A program made the position numbers and the translations under genes. A stretch of 64,000 bases of DNA. Origin: Streptomyces sp. NBC_00370 (lineage in GTDB: Bacteria > Actinomycetota > Actinomycetes > Streptomycetales > Streptomycetaceae). Under the pieces are notes generated by a model that did no database searches, was not told the DNA's origin, and was given only the letters and a program-made list of their open reading frames with translations. The number at the start of each line of letters is the position of its first letter. The first letter of the stretch is position 1. The DNA is taken from NCBI RefSeq assembly GCF_036084755.1, contig NZ_CP107968.1, positions 2,486,501 through 2,550,500 of the forward strand. Reading direction: 5' to 3'. Of this stretch, positions 34,622 through 42,976 are shown piece by piece.

Positions 34622-35965
34622 GTGCACGGAACATGGCGCCTCGTGACGAAAAAGCTCGGCGCGATCCTGCCGGACCTCACCCCTCTGCGGACGCTGCGGG
34701 AGTTCCGGCTGCTCTGGACCCAGGGCCTGGTGACGCAGTTCGGCAGCTCCATGGCGATGATCGCGCTGCCGCTGCAGATCAAGGACCTGACCAACTCACC
34801 GTTCGCGGTGGGCGCGATGGGTGCCGTCGAGCTCGTACCGCTGATCGTGTTCGGTCTGTACGGCGGCGCGCTCGCCGACGCCGTCGACCGGCGCCGGGTC
34901 ATCCTGCTCTCCGAGGCGGGGCTCGGCCTGCTGGCCGTCGTCCTGCTGCTGAACGGGCTGCTGCCGCACCCGGCGCTCTGGCCGCTGTACGTCGTGGCCG
35001 CCGGCGTCTCCGCGCTGTCCGGGCTGCAACAGCCCGCCCTGGGCTCGCTGATCGCCCGGATCGTCCCGCACGACCAGCTCACGGCGGCCGCGGCGCTGAA
35101 CTCCACCCGCAGCCAGACGGCGGCCGTCGCCGGCCCGTCGCTCGCGGGTGTCGTCGTCGCGTACGCCGGTACGCCGACGGCCTACGCGGTGACCGTGGCC
35201 GGGTTCGCCGTCTCCGTGCTGATGTGTCTGCGGCTCTCCCCCGCGCCGCCCACGCACGAGGCGGGCCGTCCTTCGCTGCGCAGCATCGTGGAGGGCGCGC
35301 GGTACGCGTGGAGCAAGCCGGTGCTGCTGGGCACGTACGCGATCGACACGGTCGCGATGTTCTTCGCCTATCCCGTCGCGATCTTCCCGTTCCTCGCCCA
35401 GGAGCTGGACGCGCGGTGGGCGCTGGGGCTGATGTACGGGGCGATCCCGTTCGGCGCCGTGCTGCTCAGTCTGACCAGCGGCTGGGCGTCCCGTACCCGG
35501 CGGCACGGCCGGCTCGTCGTGCTCGGCGCCGCGAGCTGGGGGCTGGCCATGACGGCGGCGGGGCTGATGTCGAACATCTGGCTGGTGCTGCTGTGTCTGA
35601 CGGTCGCGGGCGGCGGCGACATGCTCAGCGGGCTCGCCCGGCACACCATCTGGGACCAGACGGTGCCCGAGGAGCTACGCGGCAGGCTGGCCGGGATCGA
35701 GGTGCTGTCGTACAGCTGCGGCCCGCAGCTCGGGCAGGTGCGCGCGGGCACCATGGCCGGCTGGACCGGGACCCGTCCGGCGGTGTGGGGCGGCGGGCTG
35801 GCGTGTGTGGCGGGGGTGGGGCTGCTGGCCGCCGTCCTGCCGAAGCTGATGACGTACGACGCGCGGACGGACGAGGACGCGCTGCGCCGCCGCGCCCAGA
35901 AGGAAGCGGCGGCGGCAGCGGCTGCGCCGGCCGTGGTCGCGCCGGTGGCGGGCGCGGAGGCCTGA
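34622..35965 (+). CDS. MFS transporter, EntS-like
   Basis: A 447-residue, 12-helix major-facilitator protein of the EntS/MFS_3 type. 'FRLLWTQGLVTQFGSSMAMIAL' is the usual first helix, 'GLYGGALADAVDRRRVILLSE' is motif A, and 'GLQQPALGSLIARIVPHDQLTAAAALNS' is a block typical of this group. An Ala-rich cytoplasmic tail ends the protein. The frame starts at GTG 34622; a second GTG at 34643 ('VTKKLGAIL') is equally possible. EntS exports enterobactin in E. coli, but no siderophore genes are here, so the cargo is unknown. Confidence 0.9.
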   Translation: MHGTWRLVTKKLGAILPDLTPLRTLREFRLLWTQGLVTQFGSSMAMIALPLQIKDLTNSPFAVGAMGAVELVPLIVFGLYGGALADAVDRRRVILLSEAGLGLLAVVLLLNGLLPHPALWPLYVVAAGVSALSGLQQPALGSLIARIVPHDQLTAAAALNSTRSQTAAVAGPSLAGVVVAYAGTPTAYAVTVAGFAVSVLMCLRLSPAPPTHEAGRPSLRSIVEGARYAWSKPVLLGTYAIDTVAMFFAYPVAIFPFLAQELDARWALGLMYGAIPFGAVLLSLTSGWASRTRRHGRLVVLGAASWGLAMTAAGLMSNIWLVLLCLTVAGGGDMLSGLARHTIWDQTVPEELRGRLAGIEVLSYSCGPQLGQVRAGTMAGWTGTRPAVWGGGLACVAGVGLLAAVLPKLMTYDARTDEDALRRRAQKEAAAAAAAPAVVAPVAGAEA

Positions 35966-36026
35966 GGGTCCTCGGCGGGAACCCGGGACGCCGGGGCTCA
36001 GGAGGTCGGGACCCGGGAGGCCGGGC

Positions 36027-36257
36027 TCAGGAGGCCGGGCCGTCGCCGCGGTTCGCGTCGTGCCAGTGCGGGTCGCTCTCCCACTCCTCGTTGCGCTCGC
36101 GCGCCGTCTCCATCGCGTGCTCGGCCTCCTCGCGGGAGGCGTAGGGCCCCATCCGGTCCTTGGCCGGGCAGTCGGGGCCCTCCTCGACCTTCTTGTGCTG
36201 CAGGCAGTAGTACCACTCGCCGGGTTTGCCGGCTGTGCGCTTCTTGAACAGGGCCAT
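36027..36257 (-). CDS. Small conserved hydrophilic protein
   Basis: A 76-residue charged cytoplasmic protein. '[25 protein letters not shown]' holds two Cys and His that could bind metal, followed by a helical '[20 protein letters not shown]' segment. The ATG at 36257 has AAGGA six bases upstream; the ATG at 36263 would have it directly attached, so 36257 is the start. Divergent from map. Function unknown; such small proteins are frequent in Streptomyces. Confidence 0.75.
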   Translation of the reverse strand: MALFKKRTAGKPGEWYYCLQHKKVEEGPDCPAKDRMGPYASREEAEHAMETARERNEEWESDPHWHDANRGDGPAS

Positions 36258-36309
36258 CTTCATTCCTTCCCTCGACGCCATGCTGCCCCATGAGGGGCGT
36301 TCGAACGCT

Positions 36310-36325
36310 GGATAGACTCTTTGTT
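36310..36325 (+). promoter_or_regulatory. Probable leaderless promoter -10 of map
   Basis: TAGACT at 36313-36318 lies seven bases before the ATG of map, the distance expected for transcription starting at or next to the A of ATG. No ribosome binding site is present in between. Confidence 0.55.
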
Positions 36326-37183
36326 ATGTCTGGCCAGTCGCTGCTCGTACCAGGGGAGCTCTCTCCCGCACGCTCCGTCCCCGGAAACATCCGGCGCCCC
36401 GAGTACGTCGGGAAACCGATGCCGGCGCGGTACACCGGGCCCGAGGCGCAGTCCGACGAGATCATCGAGCGGATGCGGATCGCGGGCCGTATCGCTGCCG
36501 ACGCGCGGGAGGAGGCGGCGAAGCACATCGCGCCCGGGGTGACCACGGACGAACTGGACCGGGTGGCCCACGAGTACATGTGCGACCACGGCGCCTACCC
36601 CTCGACGCTGGGCTACCGGGGCTTCCCCAAGTCGCTGTGCACCTCCGTCAACGAGGTGATCTGCCACGGGATCCCGGACTCCACGGTGCTGCGGGACGGC
36701 GACATCGTGAATCTGGACGTCACCGCCTACATCCACGGGGTGCACGGCGACACCAACGCCACCTACTTCTGCGGCGATGTGGACGAGGAGTCGAGGCTGC
36801 TCGTCGAGCGGACCCGCGAGTCGCTGAACCGCGCGATCAAGACCGTCAGGCCCGGCCGGCAGATCAATGTCATCGGGCGCGTCATCGAGTCGTACGCGAA
36901 GCGCTTCGGCTACGGCGTGGTCAGGGACTTCACCGGGCACGGCATCAACACCTCCTTCCACTCGGGGCTGGTGATCCCGCACTACGACAGCCCGCAGGCC
37001 ACGACCGTGATCAAGCAGGGCATGACCTTCACCATCGAGCCGATGCTGACGCTCGGCGGGTACGACTACGACATGTGGGACGACGGCTGGACGGTCGTGA
37101 CGAAGGACCGCAGGCGGACGGCGCAGTTCGAGCACACGCTGCTGGTCACGGCGACGGGCGTCGAAATCCTCACGCTGCCCTGA
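36326..37183 (+). CDS. map: Methionine aminopeptidase, type I
   Basis: A 285-residue enzyme that removes the initiator Met from new proteins. It is the actinobacterial type Ic with an N-terminal extension ('[14 protein letters not shown]') of about 40 residues that docks on the core. Metal ligands are visible in order: Asp in '[10 protein letters not shown]', Asp in 'GDTNATYF', His in 'GHGINTSFH', Glu in 'TFTIEPML' and Glu in 'AQFEHTLL'. His in 'NEVICHGIP' is the substrate His. The ATG at 36326 has no ribosome binding site but a TAGACT -10 box just upstream, so the message is likely leaderless. Confidence 0.95.
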   Translation: MSGQSLLVPGELSPARSVPGNIRRPEYVGKPMPARYTGPEAQSDEIIERMRIAGRIAADAREEAAKHIAPGVTTDELDRVAHEYMCDHGAYPSTLGYRGFPKSLCTSVNEVICHGIPDSTVLRDGDIVNLDVTAYIHGVHGDTNATYFCGDVDEESRLLVERTRESLNRAIKTVRPGRQINVIGRVIESYAKRFGYGVVRDFTGHGINTSFHSGLVIPHYDSPQATTVIKQGMTFTIEPMLTLGGYDYDMWDDGWTVVTKDRRRTAQFEHTLLVTATGVEILTLP

Positions 37184-37251
37184 GCCGGACACCGGGTGGC
37201 GGTGGGAGCCGGGCGGGAGTCTTACCGACAGCACGTCGGGAAACTGTTGAC

Positions 37252-37270
37252 TTAGGTAAGCCTAAGTTAG
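37252..37270. promoter_or_regulatory. Iron box (DmdR/IdeR-type) before haem oxygenase
   Basis: TTAGGTAAGCCTAAGTTAG matches the 19-bp DtxR/IdeR consensus at 15 of 19 positions, and ACTTAGG-N4-CCTAAGT is a perfect dyad. It overlaps a TTGACT -35 element (37247-37252), so iron-loaded repressor would block polymerase. Confidence 0.85.
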
Positions 37271-37352
37271 AGGATCGGTGCTGGCGGCACACTGTGCCGC
37301 CGGCGCAGGCGCGTTCGCCTGCTCCCGCACCTCTCGGCCCCGGAGGCCAGCC

Positions 37353-38012
37353 TTGGACGCAACCGCCACCCCGTTCTCCACACTCCTGCGCGAGGCCACC
37401 CACGAGGAGCACACCCGGACGAACACCTCCACCTTCATGACCGACATGCTCAACGGCGGGCTCGGGGTGGACGCGTACACCCGGTACACCGAGCAACTGT
37501 GGTTCGTCTACGGGGCGCTGGAACGCGCCACCGACCTGCTCGCGGACGATCCGGTGGCCGGCCCCTTCGTCCGGACGGAACTGGCCCGCACCCCCGAGCT
37601 GGAGCGCGATCTGGCGTATCTGCGGGGCGCCGACTGGCGCACGGGCCTGGAGCCGCTGCCGGCGACCGCCACGTACGCGGCGCGCATAGAAGAGTGCGCC
37701 CGCACCTGGCCGGGCGGCTATGTGGCCCACCACTACACGCGCTACCTCGGCGACCTGTCCGGCGGCCAGATCGTCCGCGACACGGCGGAGAAGACCTGGG
37801 GCTTCGCCCGCAAGGGCGACGGGGTGCGGTTCTACGTCTTCGAGTCCATCACCAACCCGGCTGCCTTCAAGCGGGGTTACCGCGAGATGCTCGACGCGGT
37901 GGCGGCCGACGAGCTGGAGAAGCGGCGCATGGTCGAGGAGTGCAAGCGCGCTTTCGACTTCAACGGCGCCGTGTTCGCCGAGCTGACCGCTTCCTTCTCA
38001 CGCAGCGCGTGA
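37353..38012 (+). CDS. hmuO: Biliverdin-producing haem oxygenase
   Basis: A 219-residue haem oxygenase that opens haem to biliverdin, CO and Fe2+. The axial His is in 'LLREATHEEHT' (His17), and the distal-helix glycine motif is 'TRYLGDLSGGQI' (about residue 130). 'FYVFESITNPAAFKRGYREML' is the family's C-terminal block. The start is TTG 37353, set by GGAGG at 37342-37346 with a six-base spacer; GTG 37278 upstream has no such site and would overlap the promoter. Controlled by the iron box upstream, so made when iron is short. It would release iron from haem brought in by the neighbouring hmuTUV importer. Confidence 0.95.
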   Translation: MDATATPFSTLLREATHEEHTRTNTSTFMTDMLNGGLGVDAYTRYTEQLWFVYGALERATDLLADDPVAGPFVRTELARTPELERDLAYLRGADWRTGLEPLPATATYAARIEECARTWPGGYVAHHYTRYLGDLSGGQIVRDTAEKTWGFARKGDGVRFYVFESITNPAAFKRGYREMLDAVAADELEKRRMVEECKRAFDFNGAVFAELTASFSRSA

Positions 38013-38020
38013 GCGTACCG

Positions 38021-38050
38021 GGCGTGGCCGCGCGGACGCGCGGCTACGCC
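38021..38050. terminator. Bidirectional hairpin between hmuO and phzF-like gene
   Basis: GCCGCGC-N4-GCGCGGC with outer pairing of GGCGT to ACGCC; the stem overlaps the stop codon of the convergent PhzF-like gene. Confidence 0.6.
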
Positions 38051-38709
38051 GGGTCGCCCGCGGGCCCCAACAGCAGGACCCGGCCGCCGAGTTCGATCTC
38101 GCCGTCCGGGGCGGGCGCCGTGATGAGCTGGGAGCCGCGGCCCTGGGTGATGTTCAGGGCGCGGCCGAGCCGATCCGTGAGCAGCAGCGCCGCCGCGCCC
38201 GTCGCCTCGTCCTCAACGATGCCGTCGTCCCGGCGCGGGAAGGCGCGGGCCCTGACCCGGCCCGCCGCCTCGTCCTGCCAGGCCCAGGCGTAGAGCCAGC
38301 CTTCGCCGGGCGGCGGCGCCGGCAGTGCCTCGACCTCGGCGACGGAGCCGTACTGCCGTAGCTCGCGCGGCGGGGCCCATTCGGGCCGGGCGGTGATCCA
38401 GGTGAACTCGCCGTCCTGGCGCACCCACACCTCGCCCGCCGGCGGGTTGACCGCTTCGACGTCGAGCAGCCAGGCGACACCCACCAGTGGGTGTCCCGCG
38501 AACGGCAGCCGCAGCCCCGGTGTGTAGATGTCCACCACGCCGCGCTCCGGGTCGTCCACGAACACCGTCTCGCTGTAGCCGAGTTCGGCGGCGATGGCCT
38601 GCCGGGACGCCTGGTCGGGGTGGTTCCTGCCCTCGCGCACGACGCCGAGCGTGTTGCCGTGTCGGCCGTCGGCGGCGCAGAAGACGCGGAGCACGTCGAT
38701 GTCAGTCAC
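38044..38709 (-). CDS. PhzF-family isomerase/epimerase-like protein
   Basis: A 221-residue PhzF-fold protein, shorter than the usual 260-300, with the first-domain marks 'DVLRVFCAADGRHGNTLGVV', 'ELGYSETVFVDD' and 'LPFAGHPLVGVAWLL', and 'EDEATGAAALLLTDRLGRAL' in the second domain. The Glu of 'YSETVF' is the catalytic acid/base in PhzF. Start GTG 38709 ('VTDIDVLRVFC') is best, as longer frames cross a GC-rich spacer. It lies 88 bp behind htaA on the same strand, so may be transcribed with the haem proteins; a haem-related role is not established. Confidence 0.85.
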   Translation of the reverse strand: MTDIDVLRVFCAADGRHGNTLGVVREGRNHPDQASRQAIAAELGYSETVFVDDPERGVVDIYTPGLRLPFAGHPLVGVAWLLDVEAVNPPAGEVWVRQDGEFTWITARPEWAPPRELRQYGSVAEVEALPAPPPGEGWLYAWAWQDEAAGRVRARAFPRRDDGIVEDEATGAAALLLTDRLGRALNITQGRGSQLITAPAPDGEIELGGRVLLLGPAGDPA

Positions 38710-38797
38710 CCCGGCATTGAAGCACCACGGGGTGACCGGCCGCACCGCCGGTTCTCGCGCGGTGCGGCCGTTCTCGTGCTGCCTGCCGGCTGTTGGT

Positions 38798-40384
38798 TCA
38801 GCCTGCGTGCGGTGCCGTACGGCGGCGGCGCGCGGCGAAGACGACGGCCGCGCCCGCGGCGGCGATGGCTCCCGCCGCACCGAGGAGGGCGCCGGTGGGA
38901 AGGTCGGACCCGGTGGAGGCGAGGGCGCCGGTGTCGGTCGTCAGACCGCTGCCGCCGACCGAGCCGCTGCCGGTGCTGCCGCCGGTGCCGGAGCCGCCCG
39001 TGCTGCCGGACGGGTCGTCCGTGCCGCCGCTGCCGCCGGTACCGCCCGGGAGGTCGGCGCCCGCGTCCAGGGAGACCGCGAGCGTCAGCTTGTCGAGGGA
39101 CGTGCCCGCCGGGTACATCCCGCCGAACGCCTTGGTGCCGTCGGCGGTGAGGGTCGCGGGGACGGCGCTCAGGGTCAGCACGCCGTCCTTGGCGGCCAGT
39201 TCACCGGCCGGGAGGTCGAGCGTGGCGAAGGTGAGGCCCTGGTACGTCGAGACCTTGTGCGTCTCGCGGTCCTTGGTGGCCACATCGGCGACGAGCGTGC
39301 CCTTGCCGTCTTTCACCGCGACCTGGAAGCCGCTGAGGGTGAGGTCGAGGACGTACTCCCCCGCTTCCTGGTGACCGAGGAAGCGGACGCTGCCGCCGAA
39401 GGACGCGGCCAGGCTCTGCTCGGACGCGTCGAAGGTGCCGGTGCCCTTGGGGAAGCGGTACGCGGCGCCCGACTGCGTGGCGCCTGCGACGAGTTCGACC
39501 TTGCCGGCCGCGATCGGGCCCGTGATGTAGGTACGGAAGGACTCCTTGACGCCCCAGTCGAGGTTGCCGTCCACGATCGCGCCGTCCACGGCCGCCGGCT
39601 GCGAAGCGGGCGGCGGGACCGGGGTCGAGCCGGTGGGCGTCGGGGTCGGCTTCGTGGTCGCCGGCGGGTCGGTGGGCGCGGTCTCGGTGGGGGTGGGGTC
39701 CGGGTCGGTGCCGGGGTCGGTGACCGTAGGCGACGGGTCGGGCTCGGGGGTCGCGTAGTGGACGGCGAGCGTAGCCGGGTCGAGCGCCGTGCCTTCGGCG
39801 TACATGCCGTTGAACGCCTTCGCGCCGTCGGCGGTCAGCTTGGCCGGGATGTCCTTGAAGACCATCGCGCCGTCGGCCGTCTCCGGGCGGACGCCCGCCA
39901 GGTCGATCGAGGCGAGGTCGATGTCGTCCTGGGTGGCGCCGTTGAGGGTGACGTCCGCCTGGATGGCGCCGGTGGTGCCCTCGGTGACGAGCTTGACGTC
40001 GGCGACCTTGATGTCGAAGCCGTGGGCGGCCGAGGAGAAGCGCACGGCGCCGTCGAAGTCCGTGCTGACGTTGTGGGTGGCCGGGTCGTAGGAGCCCGTG
40101 CCGTTGCCGAAGGTGAAGGCGCCGTTGCCGGCCGCCTGGGTGGCGCCGTCGGACGGGGTGATGGTGCCTGCGGCGATGCCGGTCACATAGGAGCGGAAGG
40201 ACTGCTTGAGCCCCCAGTCCAGGGTGGAGTCGGTCAGCTCCAGCTTCGGTGCGGCGGCGGGCGCCGCCTGCGCGGCGGCGGGTCTGCCGGCCGCGAACGC
40301 GGGGAGCGCGAAGGCCGTCGCTCCCAGGGCGGTCACCGTCGCTACGGCGGCGGCGAGGGCTATCGGGCGGGCGGTGGTTGCCAT
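38798..40384 (-). CDS. Cell-wall HtaA-domain haem-binding protein with LAxTG anchor
   Basis: A 528-residue surface protein. Signal peptide to about residue 32 ('ALPAFAAG'). Two HtaA domains follow: the first starts 'LTDSTLDWGLKQSFRSYV' (about residue 50), the second 'IVDGNLDWGVKESFRTYI' (about 290), separated by a Pro/Thr/Asp linker ('EPDPSPTVTDPGTDPDPTPT'). HtaA domains bind haem through conserved Tyr and His in Corynebacterium. A Gly/Ser linker leads to 'LASTGSDLPTG', a hydrophobic helix and 'RRRR', a sortase E-type LAxTG sorting signal. It is probably co-transcribed with the HtaA gene upstream (61-bp gap), under the iron box at 41877. Confidence 0.92.
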   Translation of the reverse strand: MATTARPIALAAAVATVTALGATAFALPAFAAGRPAAAQAAPAAAPKLELTDSTLDWGLKQSFRSYVTGIAAGTITPSDGATQAAGNGAFTFGNGTGSYDPATHNVSTDFDGAVRFSSAAHGFDIKVADVKLVTEGTTGAIQADVTLNGATQDDIDLASIDLAGVRPETADGAMVFKDIPAKLTADGAKAFNGMYAEGTALDPATLAVHYATPEPDPSPTVTDPGTDPDPTPTETAPTDPPATTKPTPTPTGSTPVPPPASQPAAVDGAIVDGNLDWGVKESFRTYITGPIAAGKVELVAGATQSGAAYRFPKGTGTFDASEQSLAASFGGSVRFLGHQEAGEYVLDLTLSGFQVAVKDGKGTLVADVATKDRETHKVSTYQGLTFATLDLPAGELAAKDGVLTLSAVPATLTADGTKAFGGMYPAGTSLDKLTLAVSLDAGADLPGGTGGSGGTDDPSGSTGGSGTGGSTGSGSVGGSGLTTDTGALASTGSDLPTGALLGAAGAIAAAGAAVVFAARRRRTAPHAG

Positions 40385-40445
40385 GGTTCGGGGTTCTCCT
40401 CTGAGGTGGTGTGACGTGATGTGTGAGGGGGTGTTGCGTGCGGGC

Positions 40446-41834
40446 TCAGCGCGCGGTGCGGCGCCTGATGGCGACGTACACGCCGAGCGCCGCGAGGACG
40501 AGCACACCCGCGCCTATCGCCGCGTAGGTCCCGGCGCCGACGGACGGCGAGGAGGACGCGGCTTCGGCGGGCTGCTCGGTGGGGCCGGTGGTGGCCTGCG
40601 GCGAAGCGGACGGCGCCGCCGACGCGGCCAGGGTGGTGTCGCTGCCGAGGTCGGGCAGTGCGGGCAGTTGCGCCTTCGTGTCGACGGCGACGGCCAGCGA
40701 CAGGGGGTCCATCGCCGTGCCGGCCTCGTAGAGGGAGCCGAAGACCTTGGCGCCCCGCGAAGTGAGCTTGGTGGGAGCCTCGTCGAGGCTGACGAGCCCC
40801 TTCTTGGCGGTGATGTCCTCGGCCGGGAAGGTGACCAGGGGCACGGCGTTCGCGGACAGTGTGCCCGTGCCGTCCTTCACCCGCACGGTGACCTTGGTCA
40901 GTGTCAGGTCGAGTCCGGTGCCCTGGAAGCGGACACTGCCGGCGAAGGCGGCGTCGAGTGTGTGCCCTGCCGGGTCGTAGCTGCCCTTCCCGCGCGGGAA
41001 GCGGAACAGTGCGCCGCCGTCCTGTGCGCCGCCGCTCAGCGTCCACTTCCCCTTGGCGATGGGGCCGGTGACGTACTCGCGGTAGGTGCGGCGGACGCCC
41101 CAGTCGACGGCCGCCGTCCGGAAGGCACCGGTGGTGTGTTTCTTCGGTGCGCGCGCTTTCGGTGTGCCCGGTTCCGGCGCCGAGGTCGTCGCGGGTGCCG
41201 GCTTGGCAGGAGTCAGTGTGTCGACCGAGAGGCTGACCGGGTCGAGCGCGGTACCGGCCGTGTAGTACCCGGCGAAGGCGGTGGCGCCCTGCGCGGTGAG
41301 CCTGGCCGGGAGGTTGTTGAGGGTGACGGGGGTCGAGCCGCCCCGCATATTGATCCCGGCCGTGCCGAGGGTGGCGAGCGGGACCTGGGCTGCCGTGCTG
41401 ACCCGGCCGGATCCCTTGGCCTTGCTGGTCATGTCCGCGTAGAGGGTGCCCGCGCCGCCGGAGATCCGCACCGTCGGCCGGCTGATGGTGAGGTCGAGTT
41501 CGTACGAGCCGTCCGTCTTCCGGTGGCCGAGGAAGTGCACGCCGCCGGAGAAGCCGGCCCGGAGCGTGCCGCTGTCCGGGTCGTAGGAGCCGGTGGCCGA
41601 GTGGAACTGGAACTGGCTGCCGCCGACGGTCGCCGCACCTCCGGTGAGGCTCCAACTCCCGTTCGCGATGGGCCCGGTGACATAGCTCTGGAACGAGGAC
41701 TTGATGCCCCAGACCAGTCTGCCGCCCCGCACCGTACGGTCCGCCGCCTGCGCGCTGCCCGCGGGGAGCAGCGCTCCCGGCAGTGCGACGAGCAGTGCGG
41801 CGGCAAGTACGCGCACGGGTCTGAAGGGCAGCAT
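40446..41834 (-). CDS. Membrane-anchored HtaA-domain haem-binding protein
   Basis: A 462-residue exported protein. Signal peptide of about 30 residues ('LLPAGSAQAAD'), HtaA domain 1 from 'LVWGIKSSFQSYVTGPIANG' (about residue 40), HtaA domain 2 from 'AVDWGVRRTYREYVTGPIAKG' (about 245), an Ala/Ser/Pro linker, and a C-terminal helix 'YAAIGAGVLVLAALGVYVAI' with 'RRRTAR'. Unlike its neighbour it has no LAxTG motif before the helix, so it stays in the membrane. It likely receives haem from the wall protein and passes it to HmuT. Divergent from hmuT with a shared iron box. Confidence 0.92.
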   Translation of the reverse strand: MLPFRPVRVLAAALLVALPGALLPAGSAQAADRTVRGGRLVWGIKSSFQSYVTGPIANGSWSLTGGAATVGGSQFQFHSATGSYDPDSGTLRAGFSGGVHFLGHRKTDGSYELDLTISRPTVRISGGAGTLYADMTSKAKGSGRVSTAAQVPLATLGTAGINMRGGSTPVTLNNLPARLTAQGATAFAGYYTAGTALDPVSLSVDTLTPAKPAPATTSAPEPGTPKARAPKKHTTGAFRTAAVDWGVRRTYREYVTGPIAKGKWTLSGGAQDGGALFRFPRGKGSYDPAGHTLDAAFAGSVRFQGTGLDLTLTKVTVRVKDGTGTLSANAVPLVTFPAEDITAKKGLVSLDEAPTKLTSRGAKVFGSLYEAGTAMDPLSLAVAVDTKAQLPALPDLGSDTTLAASAAPSASPQATTGPTEQPAEAASSSPSVGAGTYAAIGAGVLVLAALGVYVAIRRRTAR

Positions 41835-41876
41835 GGCATGGCTCCTGGAGGGCGTGAGAGATGCGGGACTCGCTAG

Positions 41877-41895
41877 GAAGGTAAGGCTAACCTAA
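41877..41895. promoter_or_regulatory. Iron box between htaA and hmuT
   Basis: GAAGGTAAGGCTAACCTAA matches the DtxR/IdeR consensus at 16 of 19 positions with a full right half-site. It lies 42 bp from the HtaA start and 49 bp from the hmuT start and could govern both divergent promoters. Confidence 0.88.
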
Positions 41896-41944
41896 GCTAC
41901 ATTCGAGCCAGAGCGGAACCCTCCGCCACCACAGGAACAGGACG

Positions 41945-42970
41945 GTGCACTCCGTGCGCAGATCACGCCTGGCGGGCGCACTCGTCTCGGTGCTCGCCCT
42001 CGCCATGACCGCGACCGGCTGCGGCGCCGACGGTGGTGACACCGCCGCCGGCAGTGGCAGGGGCAGCGCCGCCGCCCGCCCGGCCGACCGCGTCGAGCCG
42101 CTGGCGACAACCCCCGTACCCCGGCTGCCGGTCACCGTCGACTCCGCCGACGGCGGCAGGACCACCGTCACCTCCACCGACCGGATCGTGCCGCTCACCG
42201 GCTCGCTGAGCGAGATCGTCTTCACCCTGGGCCTCGGCAAGCACGTCGTGGCCCGTGACATCACCGCCACCTTCGAGCAGGCGGCCCAACTGCCGGTGGT
42301 GACACGGGCGCACGACGTCTCGGCGGAGAGCGTGCTCTCCCTGCGTCCCACCCTCGTCATCGCCGACACGACCACGGGACCCGCCGAGGCCGTCGACCAG
42401 ATACGCGACGCCGGTGTCCCGCTGCTCGTCGTGAAGCCGGCCAAGTCCCTCGCCGACGTCGGACCCCGGATCGACACCGTGGCGGCGGCCCTCGGCGTCA
42501 AGGCGGCGGGCACCGCGCTCAAGGAGCGTACGGAGCGGCGGATCGCCGCCGTGCGGAAGGACATTCCGGCGCACGGGAAGGACGGCAGCCCCCGGGTCGC
42601 CTTCCTCTATCTGCGCGGGTCGGCGTCCGTATATCTGCTCGGGGGCGCCGAATCCGGGGCGAGTTCGCTGCTCGAAGCGGCGGGAGCCGTCGACGCGGGC
42701 AAGGCGTCCGGGCTGCGGAAGGACTTCACGGCCATCACCAGCGAGGCGCTGGCGAAGGCGGCGCCCGACGCGATCCTCGTCATGACCAAGGGACTTGAGT
42801 CCGTGGGCGGCCCCGAAGGGCTGGTCAAGATCCCCGGTGTCGCCGAGACCCCGGCGGGGATGGACCGCAGGATCGTCTCGGTCGACGACGGCGTCCTGCT
42901 CAACTACGGTCCGCGCACCGACGAGGTGCTGAGGTCGGTCGTCGACCAGCTCTACCCGGACGGGATGTGA
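41945..42970 (+). CDS. hmuT: Haem ABC transporter substrate-binding lipoprotein
   Basis: A 341-residue class III periplasmic-type binding protein. Signal peptide with lipobox 'MTATGC' (Cys at about residue 26), so it is a lipoprotein on the outer face of the membrane. 'RIVPLTGSLSEIVFTLGLGKHVVARDITATF' starts the binding fold, and the long hinge helix is near residue 190. 'VAFLYLRGSASVYLLGGAESGASSLL' matches the HmuT/HtsA haem branch. GTG 41945 has 'aggac' upstream; GTG 41954 is an alternative. First gene of hmuTUV, 49 bp from the iron box. Confidence 0.92.
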   Translation: MHSVRRSRLAGALVSVLALAMTATGCGADGGDTAAGSGRGSAAARPADRVEPLATTPVPRLPVTVDSADGGRTTVTSTDRIVPLTGSLSEIVFTLGLGKHVVARDITATFEQAAQLPVVTRAHDVSAESVLSLRPTLVIADTTTGPAEAVDQIRDAGVPLLVVKPAKSLADVGPRIDTVAAALGVKAAGTALKERTERRIAAVRKDIPAHGKDGSPRVAFLYLRGSASVYLLGGAESGASSLLEAAGAVDAGKASGLRKDFTAITSEALAKAAPDAILVMTKGLESVGGPEGLVKIPGVAETPAGMDRRIVSVDDGVLLNYGPRTDEVLRSVVDQLYPDGM

Positions 42971-42976
42971 CGGGCC

